DNA of 64,000 bases from assembly GCA_024235095.1 (NCBI GenBank), contig JACKNC010000001.1, positions 2,915,503-2,979,502 of the forward strand. Reading direction: 5' to 3'. Source of the DNA: Gammaproteobacteria bacterium. GTDB lineage: Bacteria; Pseudomonadota; Gammaproteobacteria; Competibacterales; Competibacteraceae. The stretch's first letter is position 1. Every line of letters begins with the position of its first letter. Positions 8,641-19,600 of the stretch are shown here, piece by piece. Position numbers and translations under genes: made by a program. The notes beneath the pieces are model-generated. The model was not told where the DNA came from, searched no databases, and saw only the letters and a list, made by a program, of their open reading frames with translations.

Positions 8641-11600
8641 ACAGCATCGCCGCTATTGGCGCCGAAGCTGGCGTTAAGTCCCTCGGTGAACGCGCCGGTC
8701 GGTGCGGTGTTAGCGACAGTGAGCGTCTGACTCTCCGCGCCGCCGACCCGCTGGTTGGCGATCACGACCGGATCGGGACTTGCGCTGCCCTCGGCCATGT
8801 TGAAGCCGGTGGCGGTTAGCGCAATGCTTTGCGTGTTGCTGTTGATCGCGGTGAACGAGGCGTCGGTCTGCGTGCCGTCGGTGGTGTACTGAATGTCCAG
8901 AGAGCCGGTATTCACCCCGGCCTGACCATTGCTGACGGAGGCGCTCAGGGCATTGGCCTGGGTCGTTCCGCCGTTGATCAGGCCCGCGCCGAGGTTATTG
9001 CTGGCGGCGAAGTTGCCGGTAGTGGTGGCGGTACCGATGCCGAGCTGTTCCGCGCCGGAGCCGCTGGTGGTGTTTTCAACGGCGAAGTCCTGAGAAACGC
9101 CATCCTGACCTACCCGGAAATTGCCCAGATTGACCGGGCCGGGCGCGGGCGTGGCGTTGCCTTGGGCGAGTGCGGTGGCCATGCCGGTGATTTCGATGGT
9201 CTGCCCGGCGACGTTGTCGAAGTTGCTGACCACGCCGATGGTTTGGCCGTTCAGAGAGCCGCCGCTGGTGGCGGTGAAGGTTACGGACAAGTTGCCGCTG
9301 TCTGTCCCGGCTTCAACAGGGCCGAAATTCTGGGCCGTGACGCCGCTGCCGGAGAGTCTTGCGTCGGTGATGTTCCCTGTTCCCGCCGCCGTCTGCACGG
9401 CACCGCGAATGTCTGCGCCAGTTCCGGTATTGGCGATCTGGTAGTCGACGGTGGTGGAGGTTTCACCGCGAACATTGCCGAGATCGAGGGTGACAGTGTT
9501 CGACCCGGATGGCGTCACCGCGCCGGTGATGGTCAGGTCGGCGTTCTCGCCGATGATCTGGCCAGTTCCGGTCACGTTGGCGCGGGCGTCAAAGCTGTTG
9601 CCGGTCCCGCTATTGGCGTTGGTGTAGTCCTTGAAAACGACGAAGTCATTGTTCCCCAGGTTCAGGCTGTCGGGGGCTGTGCCCTGATGGTTCAGGAAAT
9701 CGGCGCTACTGGATTGAGTGGCGGCGCTGAGGTCTAACGCGCCATCGGGTTGGATCGTCACCGTGCCGCTGCCGCCCTGAATGCCGCCGGTCATGGCGAG
9801 CGTGCCGCCGGTGGCTTCGATCAGTCCGCTGTTGACCGGGCGCGGGGTGACCGTGCCGTGGCCGGTGAGTACACCGGTGTCGGTATTGGTGAGGCTGTTG
9901 GCGTCCAGCGTGCCGCCACCGAGTTGGATGACCCCGGCGTTGGTCAGGTCGTTGCTGGTGGTATAGTCGCGGTTATCGACGATGCGCAGTACGCCGGTGG
10001 CCTGATTCGTGGTCAGGCTGTCTTCGAGGGTGGTGAGTTGCGTGGTCGAGGTGCCGGGCCGCACGCCAATCACGGAACCCGCGCCGCTTAAGACGATTTC
10101 GGCGGCGTTGTCGGTGATGGCGTCGCCGCGCAGGGCGATGGTTGCGCCGTTGCCGGTGGAGACCGCTTCCCAGCGCCCGTCGGTGAGGACGCCCGCCTGA
10201 TTGTTGCTCTGGGTTACGGAGGAGCCAAATTCGATGGCGGAGTTGTCGGTGGCGCGCACTGTGCCGGTGCTGGTGAAGACGCCGCCCCCAGTGATATTGA
10301 GGGTGTCGCCACCGTGAGCCAGGATCGTACCTTGGTTTTCCAGGGTGACGTTGCTGTAGTACAGCCTCAGCTCATGAGTCTCGCCATCACCGGCGCCGCG
10401 AATCGTGTGATCCGTGTCGTTGACCAGCGTGACCGCGTTCGCAGCGTCCAGGGTGCCGTTGCCACTGCGATTAATAAGATACGCATTGCCCCCGATCACC
10501 AGCGCGCCCGTACCCGACAGGGTCGCCGTCTCACCGTTATCGACATGCAGGTAGCCCGTGCCCGTGCCGGAACCCAGCGTGAGCGTCCCGTCGTTGGTGA
10601 GCGTACCGGCCACTGTCAGGCCTCGGCTATTTTGCACCGCAATCTGCCCTTGGTTGGTCACATCTTCCAAGCGCGCCGAATTGGTGAAGGAACCGCTCGT
10701 GATCTGGATCACGCCGGTACCCGCTGTGTCCAGGACGCCATTCGCGATTCGGGTGTTGCTGGCTATTCCTACCGTTGATCCGTCTTGCGCCTGGATCAAC
10801 CCCCCCGTGTTGTCGATGAAGCCGCCACTCAGATTCAGCGTGTCGCCATTGTTCGCCAGAATCGTCCCTTGGTTGTCCAGGGTGACGTTGCTGTTCATCG
10901 TCAACGTACTGGCGCCGCCATCACCGGCGCCGCGAATCGTGTGATCCGTGTCGTTGACCAGCGTGATCGCGTTCGCCGTGTCCTGGGTGCTGTTGCCACT
11001 GCGATTGCTGAGTAGGCTGTTACCGGCAATCACCAGCGCGCCGGTACCTGACAGGGTCGCTGTCTCACCGTTATCGACATGCAGGTAGGAGGTGCTGCTC
11101 GACTGCGGATTGAGCGTGATCGTGCCGTCATTGGTGATCGTCCCAGCCACCGTCAGGCCACGTGCGCTCTGCACCTCGATCTGCCCTTGGTTGGTCACAT
11201 CCTCCAGCCGCGCTGAACTGGTGTAGAAACCGCTCGTGACCTCGATCACGCCGGTGCCTGCTGTGTTCAGGGTGCCGCCGAGAATGGATGCATTGCTTCC
11301 AAGCCCTACCTGACCGCCGGTCTCCGCCTGAATTAGACCGCCGGTGTTATCGATAGCCGTACCGCTAAACGTCAGCGTGGAGTCCTGGGCTGCCCGTATC
11401 TGCCCAGCGGTATTGTCGATGAAGCCGCCACTCAGATTCAGCGTGTCGCCATTGTTCGCCAGAATCGTCCCTTGGTTGTCCAGGGTGACGTTGCTGTTCA
11501 TCGTCAACGTACTGGCGCCGCCATCACCGGCGCCGCGAATCGTGTGATCCGTGTCGTTGACCAGCGTGATCGCGTTCGCCGTGTCCTGGGTGCTGTTGCC

Positions 11601-13151
11601 ACTGCGATTGCTGAGTAGGCTGTTACCGGCAATCACCAGCGCGCCGGTACCCGACAGGGTCGCCGTCTCACCGTTATCGACATGCAGGTAGGAGGTGCTG
11701 CTCGACTGCGGATTGAGCGTGATCATCCCGTCATTGGTGATCGTCCCAGCCACCGTCAGGCCGCGTCCGTTCTGCACCTCGATCCGCCCCTGGTTGGTCA
11801 CATCCTCCAACCGCGCTGAAGAGGTGTATGCGCCGCTCGTAACCTCGATCACGCCGGTACCATCAGTGTCCAGGACGCCATTCGCGATTCGGGTGTTGCT
11901 GGCTATTCCTACCGTTGATCCGTCTTGCGCCTGGATCAACCCCCCCGTGTTGTCGATGAAGCCGCCACTCAGATTCAGCGTGTCGCCATTGTTCGCCAGA
12001 ATCGTCCCTTGGTTGTCCAGGGTGACGTTGCTGTTCATCGTCAACGTACTGGCGCCGCCATCACCGGCGCCGCGAATCGTGTGATCCGTGTCGTTGACCA
12101 GCGTGATCGCGTTCGCCGTGTCCTGGGTGCTGTTGCCACTGCGATTGCTGAGTAGGCTGTTACCGGCAATCACCAGCGCGCCGGTACCTGACAGGGTCGC
12201 CGTCTCACCGTTATCGACATGCAGGTAGGAGGTGCTGCTCGACTGCGGATTGAGCGTGATCGTGCCGTCATTGGTGATCGTCCCAGCCACCGTCAGGCCG
12301 CGTCCGTTCTGCACCTCGATCCGCCCCTGGTTGGTCACATCCTCCAACCGCGCTGAAGAGGTGTATGCGCCGCTCGTAACCTCGATCACGCCGGTGCCTG
12401 CCGTGTCCAGGACGCCATCATTGATACTTACATTGCTATTCAGTTGGACCTTGGATGCATCCAGCGCCTGAATCACCCCGCCAGTGTTGTCCAAGGTCGT
12501 CGAATTGATGATCAGCGTACCGCTATTGCTTGCTTGCAGCGTGCCGCTGTTGCTGCGGGTCGGGGCGGTGCTCGACAGGCTGATTGTCAACGGGACCGAT
12601 TGATTAGCGTCGATCAAGCCCTGATTGTTCAAGCCCACTTGCGTGATTGATCCCGAGCCTTGGATCGTATGGCCAGCGGCATTGGTCAAGACGCTGAGGC
12701 TCGAGGAACCAGTAATCCGGTTTTGCGCCTGATTACTCAAGTTAACCACACCCGTCCCGGAAAACGTGATGTTCCCGATCCGTAATGTGGTCGTGCTGCC
12801 CGCTGAACTCAGCGACAGCGTACCGTTATTCAGCAGGCTGGCGCCGTTGATCGTGAGTTGCCGGCCATTGTTGATATCCACCTGATCACCGGCATCGATG
12901 GTCAACGTATTGGCATTCGCCGTCACATTGACATTAACCAGTGAAGCCGTCCCGGTCTTTCCGCCATCGACCTGGACATTGGTGGTCGAATTTGGAACCG
13001 TACCGGTATCCCACTGGCCCGTATTGTTCCAATTTCCGGTCCCACCCTGCCAGGTTGCGGTTTGCGCCCAGGTCAGCGCGCCCGGCGTCGCCAGCGCAAC
13101 CAGCGCCGCCAATCGCGGCAGGTTACGGCGCAGACTGACCGAATGACACAT
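8641..13151 (-). pseudogene. N-terminal part of the giant beta-repeat exported protein, split by the IS
   Basis: About 1,500 aa of the interrupted gene. The ATG at 13151 begins a clear signal peptide (basic MCHSVSLRRNL, hydrophobic core, cleavage after LTWAQ or nearby); the longer frame from 13313 has no such start. After it comes a passenger-like start (WQGGTGNWNNTGQW) and then many short beta-strand repeats rich in N, G, T and S (LDNQGTI, NTGGLIQA, GTGVIEVTSG). Toward the end these change to 'choice-of-anchor D' modules that continue in the 5808-7970 fragment. Intact, the protein would be about 2,220 aa, exported and probably surface-anchored: an adhesin or matrix protein by analogy. Alone, this half ends in IS-encoded residues after GDAVS and lacks the sorting tail. 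Confidence 0.85.
10724..12420 (-). repeat. Near-identical in-frame repeats inside the giant protein gene
   Basis: Three copies of a block of at least ~350 bp align almost base for base with starts at about 10812, 11415 and 11952 (spacings 603 and 537 bp, both multiples of 3). The first and third copies match over a longer stretch (about 10724-11160 against 11864-12300, 1140 bp apart) with only one or two differences. A fourth, diverged copy precedes them at about 10325-10720. Each copy encodes a module beginning with the ARLEDVTNQG pattern and ending in FIDNT. Confidence 0.9.
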
Positions 13152-13790
13152 CGTATTTCTCAGATGCTTTATAACTTTTTGTATGCGCACCGCTAATGGA
13201 AAGAATTTACGTCCTATCAAGAAATAGCCGATCCGTCTAACGTGCCGTGACTCACGCCGCGCTTGGCAAGGGGCCTGATAGGCGGTCAGTGGATATGGTT
13301 TTTTCTTTAGCATTATGAATCCCCTAATAAAAAATATTTTCCAAAATGCAGCGCTCTTATCTGTTTCTTGTTGCTGGTCGCTTCAAGAATAAACGCGCTA
13401 AAATTACCGATTTATCTTTGAGCAAAAAACAAACCAATAACGCAACTTATTAAAATTAATAATAAAAAAATATATTCAGCCATCTGGATTGTAAAGAAAG
13501 TCGACATCCAAATAACTCGCTGAGAAACCCATATAAATAAATAATAATCTGTTTTCAATAACTTAAAAAAATATATGCTTAAAATTTAACTGTAAAATTT
13601 CAAAACAGACAACCTTTAATTGTAAAAAATCCTGACAATTTTGTCGAAAAACCGATTAATACTGTAAAGAATGGACGAATCTGATAGCGATTTTGCCCTT
13701 GACATAGTGCATACCGTACTTTCCTCGTCCACAATGTTTTCGGTACTGGTTCAGCACAACCAATTTTCACCAATCCGCCAGGCATGAGTA
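13152..13790 (-). other. 639-bp AT-rich non-coding region upstream of the giant protein gene
   Basis: No credible gene on either strand; a 108-aa minus-strand frame starting inside cysM runs out of frame with it and is a shadow. The stretch 13315-13680 is conspicuously AT-rich with A and T runs, in contrast to both flanks. It must hold the promoter of the minus-strand giant gene, but I cannot fix -35/-10 boxes. A sigma-54 type site, common before PEP-CTERM genes, was looked for and not found. Confidence 0.6.
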
Positions 13791-14690
13791 TCAACCCGCA
13801 AACAATCCTGTGGACAAATAGCGGTCGCCCCGGTCGCAAATGATGGTCACGATCACCGCGTTCTCCACGCTCGCCGACAAGCGCAACGCCACCGCCATTG
13901 CCCCGCCTGCCGACACCCCGCAGCAAATTCCTTCTTCCTGGGCGAGGCGGCGGGTTCCCTCCTCAGCCTCGGCCTGACTGACATCCATGAGGCGATCGAC
14001 CCGCGCCGGATCAAAAATTTTCGGCAGATATTCCGGCGGCCAGCGGCGGATACCGGCGATGGAGGAACCCTCGGTCGGCTGTACGCCGATAATTTGCACC
14101 GCAGGATTTTGTTCCTTGAGATAGCGCGATACGCCCATGATCGTCCCGGTGGTCCCCATCGCGCTGACAAAATGTGTGATCTGACCGTGAGTATCGCGCC
14201 AGATTTCCGGGCCAGTGGTCTGATAATGCGCCAGCGGATTGTCGGGATTGGCGAATTGATCCAGCACCCGTCCCTGCCCTTCCTGTTGCATCCGCATCGC
14301 TAAATCCCGCGCGCCTTCCATGCCTTCTTCCTTGCTGACCAGAATCAATTCAGCGCCATACGCCTTCATCGCCGCGCGACGCTCGGCGCTCTGATTTTCC
14401 GGCATGATCAGCACCATCCGATAGCCCTTCATCGCCGCGATCATCGCCAAGGCGATACCGGTATTGCCGCTGGTCGCTTCGATCAGGGTTTCGCCCGGTT
14501 GCAGATCGCCGCGCGCCTCGGCCTGGCGGATCATGCTTAACGCCGGACGATCCTTGACCGAACCCGCTGGGTTGTTACCCTCCAACTTGCCAAAAATCCG
14601 GTTGGTCGTTCGCCCCGGCAGGCGCTGCAGACGCACCAAGGGCGTATTGCCGACGAAGGATTCAAGAGTAGAATCAACATGATTTGGCAT
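13791..14690 (-). CDS. cysM: Cysteine synthase B CysM
   Basis: 299 aa PLP enzyme that makes cysteine (or S-sulfocysteine from thiosulfate) from O-acetylserine. The PLP lysine is K46 in PAGSVKDRPA. The substrate loop TSGNTGIALA and the phosphate-binding MGTTGTIMG loop are present, and the QP-x-EGSSIAGI segment matches CysM rather than CysK. Length is typical. It stands alone between the AT-rich region and the divergent tamA, with 146 bp between the two starts. Confidence 0.93.
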   Translation of the reverse strand: MPNHVDSTLESFVGNTPLVRLQRLPGRTTNRIFGKLEGNNPAGSVKDRPALSMIRQAEARGDLQPGETLIEATSGNTGIALAMIAAMKGYRMVLIMPENQSAERRAAMKAYGAELILVSKEEGMEGARDLAMRMQQEGQGRVLDQFANPDNPLAHYQTTGPEIWRDTHGQITHFVSAMGTTGTIMGVSRYLKEQNPAVQIIGVQPTEGSSIAGIRRWPPEYLPKIFDPARVDRLMDVSQAEAEEGTRRLAQEEGICCGVSAGGAMAVALRLSASVENAVIVTIICDRGDRYLSTGLFAG

Positions 14691-14836
14691 GGTTTGTAAA
14701 ATTCCTGTATGAAAAAATTGCGGCGCTGGCTTTTTCTTGGCCCGCCAACTATGGTAAAGAATTATAAAATGTCCAACCTCAAAGAAACCGGCGTCACTTC
14801 CGCTTCTGCTGGTTTATTCCATTCGACGACCGCCAC

Positions 14837-16696
14837 GTGATCGCAATCATTACTCTTTTCATCCGCTGTCCAAGACGATTATTCCATGTCGGACCACCGC
14901 TCGTCAGTCTCTGTCTGCTCCTGTCAGCCGGACTGCTCTACGCGCAACAGATGGCTCCTGAACCTTCCAGTGACCCGGCAAGCGCCACGGCTACGAAATC
15001 TCCGGCGACTGAGACGGGTAAGTTGACTGTGGTTATTGATGGCCTGGAAGACGACGCATTACGCAACAATGTACTGGCCTTTCTGGACATCAATCGTTTT
15101 GCTGGTAAACCTGCACCGGAGGAAATCCGGCTCAACTGGCTGTATAAACAGGCCGAGGACGAAATCCGCCAAGCGTTGCAACCCTTTGGCTATTTTGAAC
15201 CTACCATCGAGGCATCGCTGACGCGGACTGACAGCGGCGGTTGGGAAGCGCGCTATCGCATTCAACCAGGGCGACCCATGCGCATCACCGAGCTAGACGT
15301 GCAAGTGTTGGGCGAAGGCGCACAGGATCCGCCCTTTCAAACCCTGCTGGCCAATCTGCCGCTGACTCAGGGTCAAGTGCTCGATCAACCCAAATATGAG
15401 CAGATCAAGAGTGTTATGGAGTCCCTGGCCACCGAACGCGGCTACTTTGACGCCCGCTTTACCGAGCGCGCCATTCGCGTGGATTTGCAAGCCTATACCG
15501 CAACGATTCGCCTGCATTACGATACCGGGAAACGTTACCGTTTCGGTAATATCACTTTTAAACAGGATTTTCTGTCGCCCGATCTGCTCTCGCGCTACCC
15601 CAGCTTCAAGCCGGGCGATCCCTACAATGTCAATCAGTTGCTGAAATTGCAAACCGACTTGAGCAACACCGCCTATTTCAGCCGGGTCGAGGTCAATGCG
15701 CCGCCCTCCGCTGGAACCGATATCGCACCGGTGGATGTGGATCTGGAGTCTGGCAAACGCCATCAGTACAGCGTCGGCATCGGTTACGGCACGGACACTG
15801 GTTTCCGGGGCAAGCTGCGGACCGAGGATCGCCGGGTCAATCACCTCGGCCATCATTACGAAGCCGAACTGGGTTATTCGCAAATTAAATCGCTCATCGG
15901 ATTCAAATATGTGATTCCCGGCGACAGCCCCGTTACCGATGAATATGCAATCACTGCCGGCTACGTTAAGCAAAACGACGACAACAAGGATTATCAAACC
16001 TATACAATTGGCGGCAGCCTGCAAATGCAAGATGGCAAATGGTTGAAGAACTATAGCCTGGGCTTGCAATACGATGAATACACGATCGGCAACCGACCGA
16101 ACACTGAGGAATCGCTGCTGTTAATTCCGGGTTTGAGCTGGACCTGGATCGATGCTGATGATCGCATCTATCCCAGTCGTGGCCTGCTGTTCGGTTTCAC
16201 GTTGCAAGGCGCCACAACCGCATTACTGTCCGACACCAACTTTTTGCAAGGCACCGTGAAGCTGCGCTGGATCCATGCCCTGAATAACGATAATCGGCTC
16301 TTGGCGCGCGGTACTCTGGGGACGACGGTCGTTGACAATTTTGAAAAGCTGCCTCCTTCCCTGCGTTTCTTTACCGGCGGCGACGCGACAGTGCGCGGTT
16401 ATTCCTATGAAAGCATCGGCCCCACAGACCCGGACGGCGCGGTAGTCGGCGGCAAAAATCTGCTTGTCGCCAGCCTGGAATATGAACATCGGGTTTGGAA
16501 GGAATGGGGCGTAGCGGCTTTTGTCGATACCGGCGACGCCTTCGATGGCGCATCTCCCAACTTGAAAACCGGCGTTGGGGTCGGGGTGCGCTGGCGCTCG
16601 CCGGTCGGCCCGATGCGCATCGACTTTGCTTCCGGCCTGGATCGCCCGCCTGGCGATGCGTTCCGTTTCTCCTTCAGCATTGGACCTGACCTGTGA
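14837..16696 (+). CDS. tamA: Outer-membrane assembly factor TamA (Omp85 family)
   Basis: 619 aa from a GTG start. An N-terminal signal peptide (core LVSLCLLLSAGLLYAQ, about residues 22-37) is followed by POTRA domains (about 55-300) and a C-terminal Omp85/D15 beta barrel (about 310-619). The barrel carries the diagnostic FFTGGDATVRGYSYESIGP motif and ends in an aromatic/Leu terminus (FSFSIGPDL). TamA works with TamB to move or fold some outer-membrane proteins or lipids. It overlaps tamB by 4 bp, the standard arrangement. Confidence 0.93.
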   Translation: MIAIITLFIRCPRRLFHVGPPLVSLCLLLSAGLLYAQQMAPEPSSDPASATATKSPATETGKLTVVIDGLEDDALRNNVLAFLDINRFAGKPAPEEIRLNWLYKQAEDEIRQALQPFGYFEPTIEASLTRTDSGGWEARYRIQPGRPMRITELDVQVLGEGAQDPPFQTLLANLPLTQGQVLDQPKYEQIKSVMESLATERGYFDARFTERAIRVDLQAYTATIRLHYDTGKRYRFGNITFKQDFLSPDLLSRYPSFKPGDPYNVNQLLKLQTDLSNTAYFSRVEVNAPPSAGTDIAPVDVDLESGKRHQYSVGIGYGTDTGFRGKLRTEDRRVNHLGHHYEAELGYSQIKSLIGFKYVIPGDSPVTDEYAITAGYVKQNDDNKDYQTYTIGGSLQMQDGKWLKNYSLGLQYDEYTIGNRPNTEESLLLIPGLSWTWIDADDRIYPSRGLLFGFTLQGATTALLSDTNFLQGTVKLRWIHALNNDNRLLARGTLGTTVVDNFEKLPPSLRFFTGGDATVRGYSYESIGPTDPDGAVVGGKNLLVASLEYEHRVWKEWGVAAFVDTGDAFDGASPNLKTGVGVGVRWRSPVGPMRIDFASGLDRPPGDAFRFSFSIGPDL

Positions 16697-19600
16697 GTTA
16701 TGCCCGCACGCTGCGTCGCATCCTGTTCTGGGTGGCGGCTATCCCTCTGTTTCTATTACTGCTGGCGCTGTCTATCGCCGGGTTCGTCATTTCCACGGAA
16801 ACTGGCCTGAATAGCCTGTTGTCCCTGGCGCAACGGGTGTTGCCCGGTCAACTCAGCTATAACCAGGCCAGCGGTCGGCTGATCGGCCCACTGCATATCG
16901 AACAATTCCACTACGAAGATGGCTCGTTGCAAGTCGCGCTCGCTAATGTTGATCTGGATTGGCGACCGGCTGAACTCTTCGACTTCGCAGTGAACGTGAC
17001 CCGGCTGCATTTCAGCGGCCTGGAACTAAGCTTGCCGCCAAGTAAAAAAGCGCCGCCGTCCGACGAGCCGTTCACGTTGCCCAATGTTCAGTTGCCAGTG
17101 GCGATCACGGTCGCCGACCTGCAAGGCCGCGAGATTCGCATCCAACCGGCTGGCGTTGATCCGATTGTAGTCAATGCCGTCGATCTCAAGGTGCGCACCC
17201 AGGAAGACGGCGTTCACATCGAAGTCTTGCAAGCACAGTCCCCGCTGGGTGAAGTCCGACTCAGCGGCCAAGTAAACCCGATCGGCGCTTATCCGCTGCA
17301 ACTGCAACTGGCCTGGAAGGCGATCACGCCCGATTACGGAACTTTCGACGGCCAAGGCGAAGTTAGCGGGACGGTGCGTGATCAGCTAAAGCTGACTCAA
17401 CGAGTCACCGGCTCAGCCGTGCTGGATTTGACCGGCGAGGTTCAGCAAGCGCTGGTCGAACCCGACTGGTCGGCGCAGGTCAAGCTGAACGTCGCCGACC
17501 TGAAACCGTTTGTCCCCGATTTAGCCGGCAAGCCGTTGAATGTTCAAGTCGATGCGAAAGGAGTGATGGCCCGCTTCGAAGGCAAGGGTGAAATCAAGGC
17601 GACTGCGCCGGAAATCGGTCCCGCTACGCTGCGCTTTACCGCCGCTGGCGATGAAAAAGCGGTGCGCCTGGATGCGTTGAAATTGACAGCGACCGATCAT
17701 CCGTTGACGCTGGAGGCCAAGGGCGATTTTCAGTATGCCGAACTGCGCTTTAACGCCAGCGGCCAGTGGCAATCCCTGGTGTGGCCCCTGACCGGTCCCG
17801 CGCAAGTGCAAAGCGCCAAAGGAGACTTCTCCGCCAAAGGGACGCCGAAAGATTACGAGTTCCAACTTGCTGCCGATGTGCAAGGACCGGAGATTCCCCA
17901 GGGTCGCTGGAATTTGACCGGCCAAGGTTCCGATCAGGCGGTGCGTGGCGTCAAATTAGCTGGCAAGACGCTGGAGGGAACGATTGAAGGAACGGTTGAC
18001 GCCAGCTGGGCGCCCAAGATCGGTTGGCAAGCCACTCTGGCGGGTAACGCTCTGAATCCCGGCGTACAGTGGAAAGAAGTCCCCGGCAAGTTGAACCTGC
18101 GGCTTAAGAGCGATGGCGGCCTCAACGGTAAACTGCGCGCGAATGTATTGCTGGAAGAGTTCACCGGAACCTTGAGCGGGCAAGCGCTGAGCGGCAACGC
18201 CGATGTCAGCCTGCTGGATCAGGACCTGACTATTAAAGCCTTGCAGTTGAACGCGGGCGCAGCGCGACTGGAGGCACAAGGAGCGTTAACGCAACGCTGG
18301 GACTTGCGCTGGAAATTGAATGCCCCGCAACTGAAAGCGCTGGTTCCCGGCCTGAGCGGCAGCGTGGCTGGCGCCGGCCAACTCAGCGGTTCCCGCGACC
18401 GCCCACAGGTCGCCGCCAATTTCACTGTGCGCAACCTGCAACAAGGCGCAACGCAAATCCAGCAACTCACCGGCGAAGCCAAGGTCGATGTCGGCGGGGT
18501 CAACCGTTCCCAAATTAAATTGGCGGGCCAAGGCTTGGTGCTGGGCGGTCAGCGCTGGAAAACGGTGAACCTGGACGGAGGCGGGACGCCGGACGCCCAT
18601 GAACTGAAAGCCGAACTTGCTGGAGATCCCGGTCGCTTCGCGCTGGCGCTGGTCGGCAAGCTGCAAATGCCCGCCCTGGTCTGGGAAGGGCGCATCACGC
18701 AACTGACCGCCAAGGATACCGTCGCCGGCGCCTGGAGTCTGGATAAAGCCGTAGCGGTTCAGGCTTCGGCGCAAAAAGCCCGGCTGGATAATGCCTGCCT
18801 GGCCAGCGCTCCAACCCGACTCTGTGTACAAGGCCAATGGAATGGCGCGAGCGGTTTCAATGGTCGCGCACAACTCCAGGATTTACGCCCGGATCGCTTT
18901 AAATCCTTTTTTCCACCGGGCGTGAATCTGACCACCCACGTCAACGCTCAGGCGGACGTGAGCGGGAAGCCAAATGGCTCAATTCAGGGCAAGGCGAATC
19001 TGGACATCGCACCGGGCAACCTGAGCATGGTCGCCGATGGGCGCACGTTGCGCTTCACCCTCAACGGCGGCGGTTTCCAGGCGCAAACCGACGGACGCAC
19101 CGCAACCGCCCAGGTCAAGCTGGATTTGGCGAAAACCGGTCAACTGCAAGCGGATGCCCAGATTCAAGATCCGCTGGGCGCAGCTCGCCTGAACGGCAAA
19201 GTCAACGCTGCCATCACCGACCTGGGCCTGATTTCGGTATTCGTACCCCAGATACAGGATGTCAAAGGCCAGGTGCGCGCGGATGTGAAAGTAACCGGCG
19301 CGATGCCCAAACTGGCGCTGCGCGGCGCAGTTCGCCTGGAAAATGCGGGCGCTACGATTCCTGATGCCGGTCTCATTCTCCAGGACTTGCAGCTCACCGC
19401 GACCAGCGATGGTCAGGGACCGTTGCAACTGACCGGTTCGGTGCAGTCCAAACCGGGACAGTTAAAACTGAGCGGCGCAATTGATCCACTGAAACCGCAA
19501 GCCAACCTGAACATCCAGGGTCAGGATTTCCAGGCGTTCAATACCCGCGATATCCAGGTGCAAATCAGCCCGGACCTGAAGCTGGATATTACCAGGCAAC

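Noticed and set aside
10724..12420. Possible CRISPR or satellite array because of repeated blocks
   Set aside because: Repeats are long, in frame and encode protein modules; no short repeat-spacer pattern.
13152..13320. Sigma-54 promoter for the PEP-CTERM-like gene
   Set aside because: A GGCACG-type -24 element can be read on the minus strand near 13240, but no TTGC follows at the correct distance.
13600..13926. 108-aa minus-strand frame after cysM
   Set aside because: It begins inside cysM in another frame and runs into AT-rich non-coding sequence; no start signal or domain.
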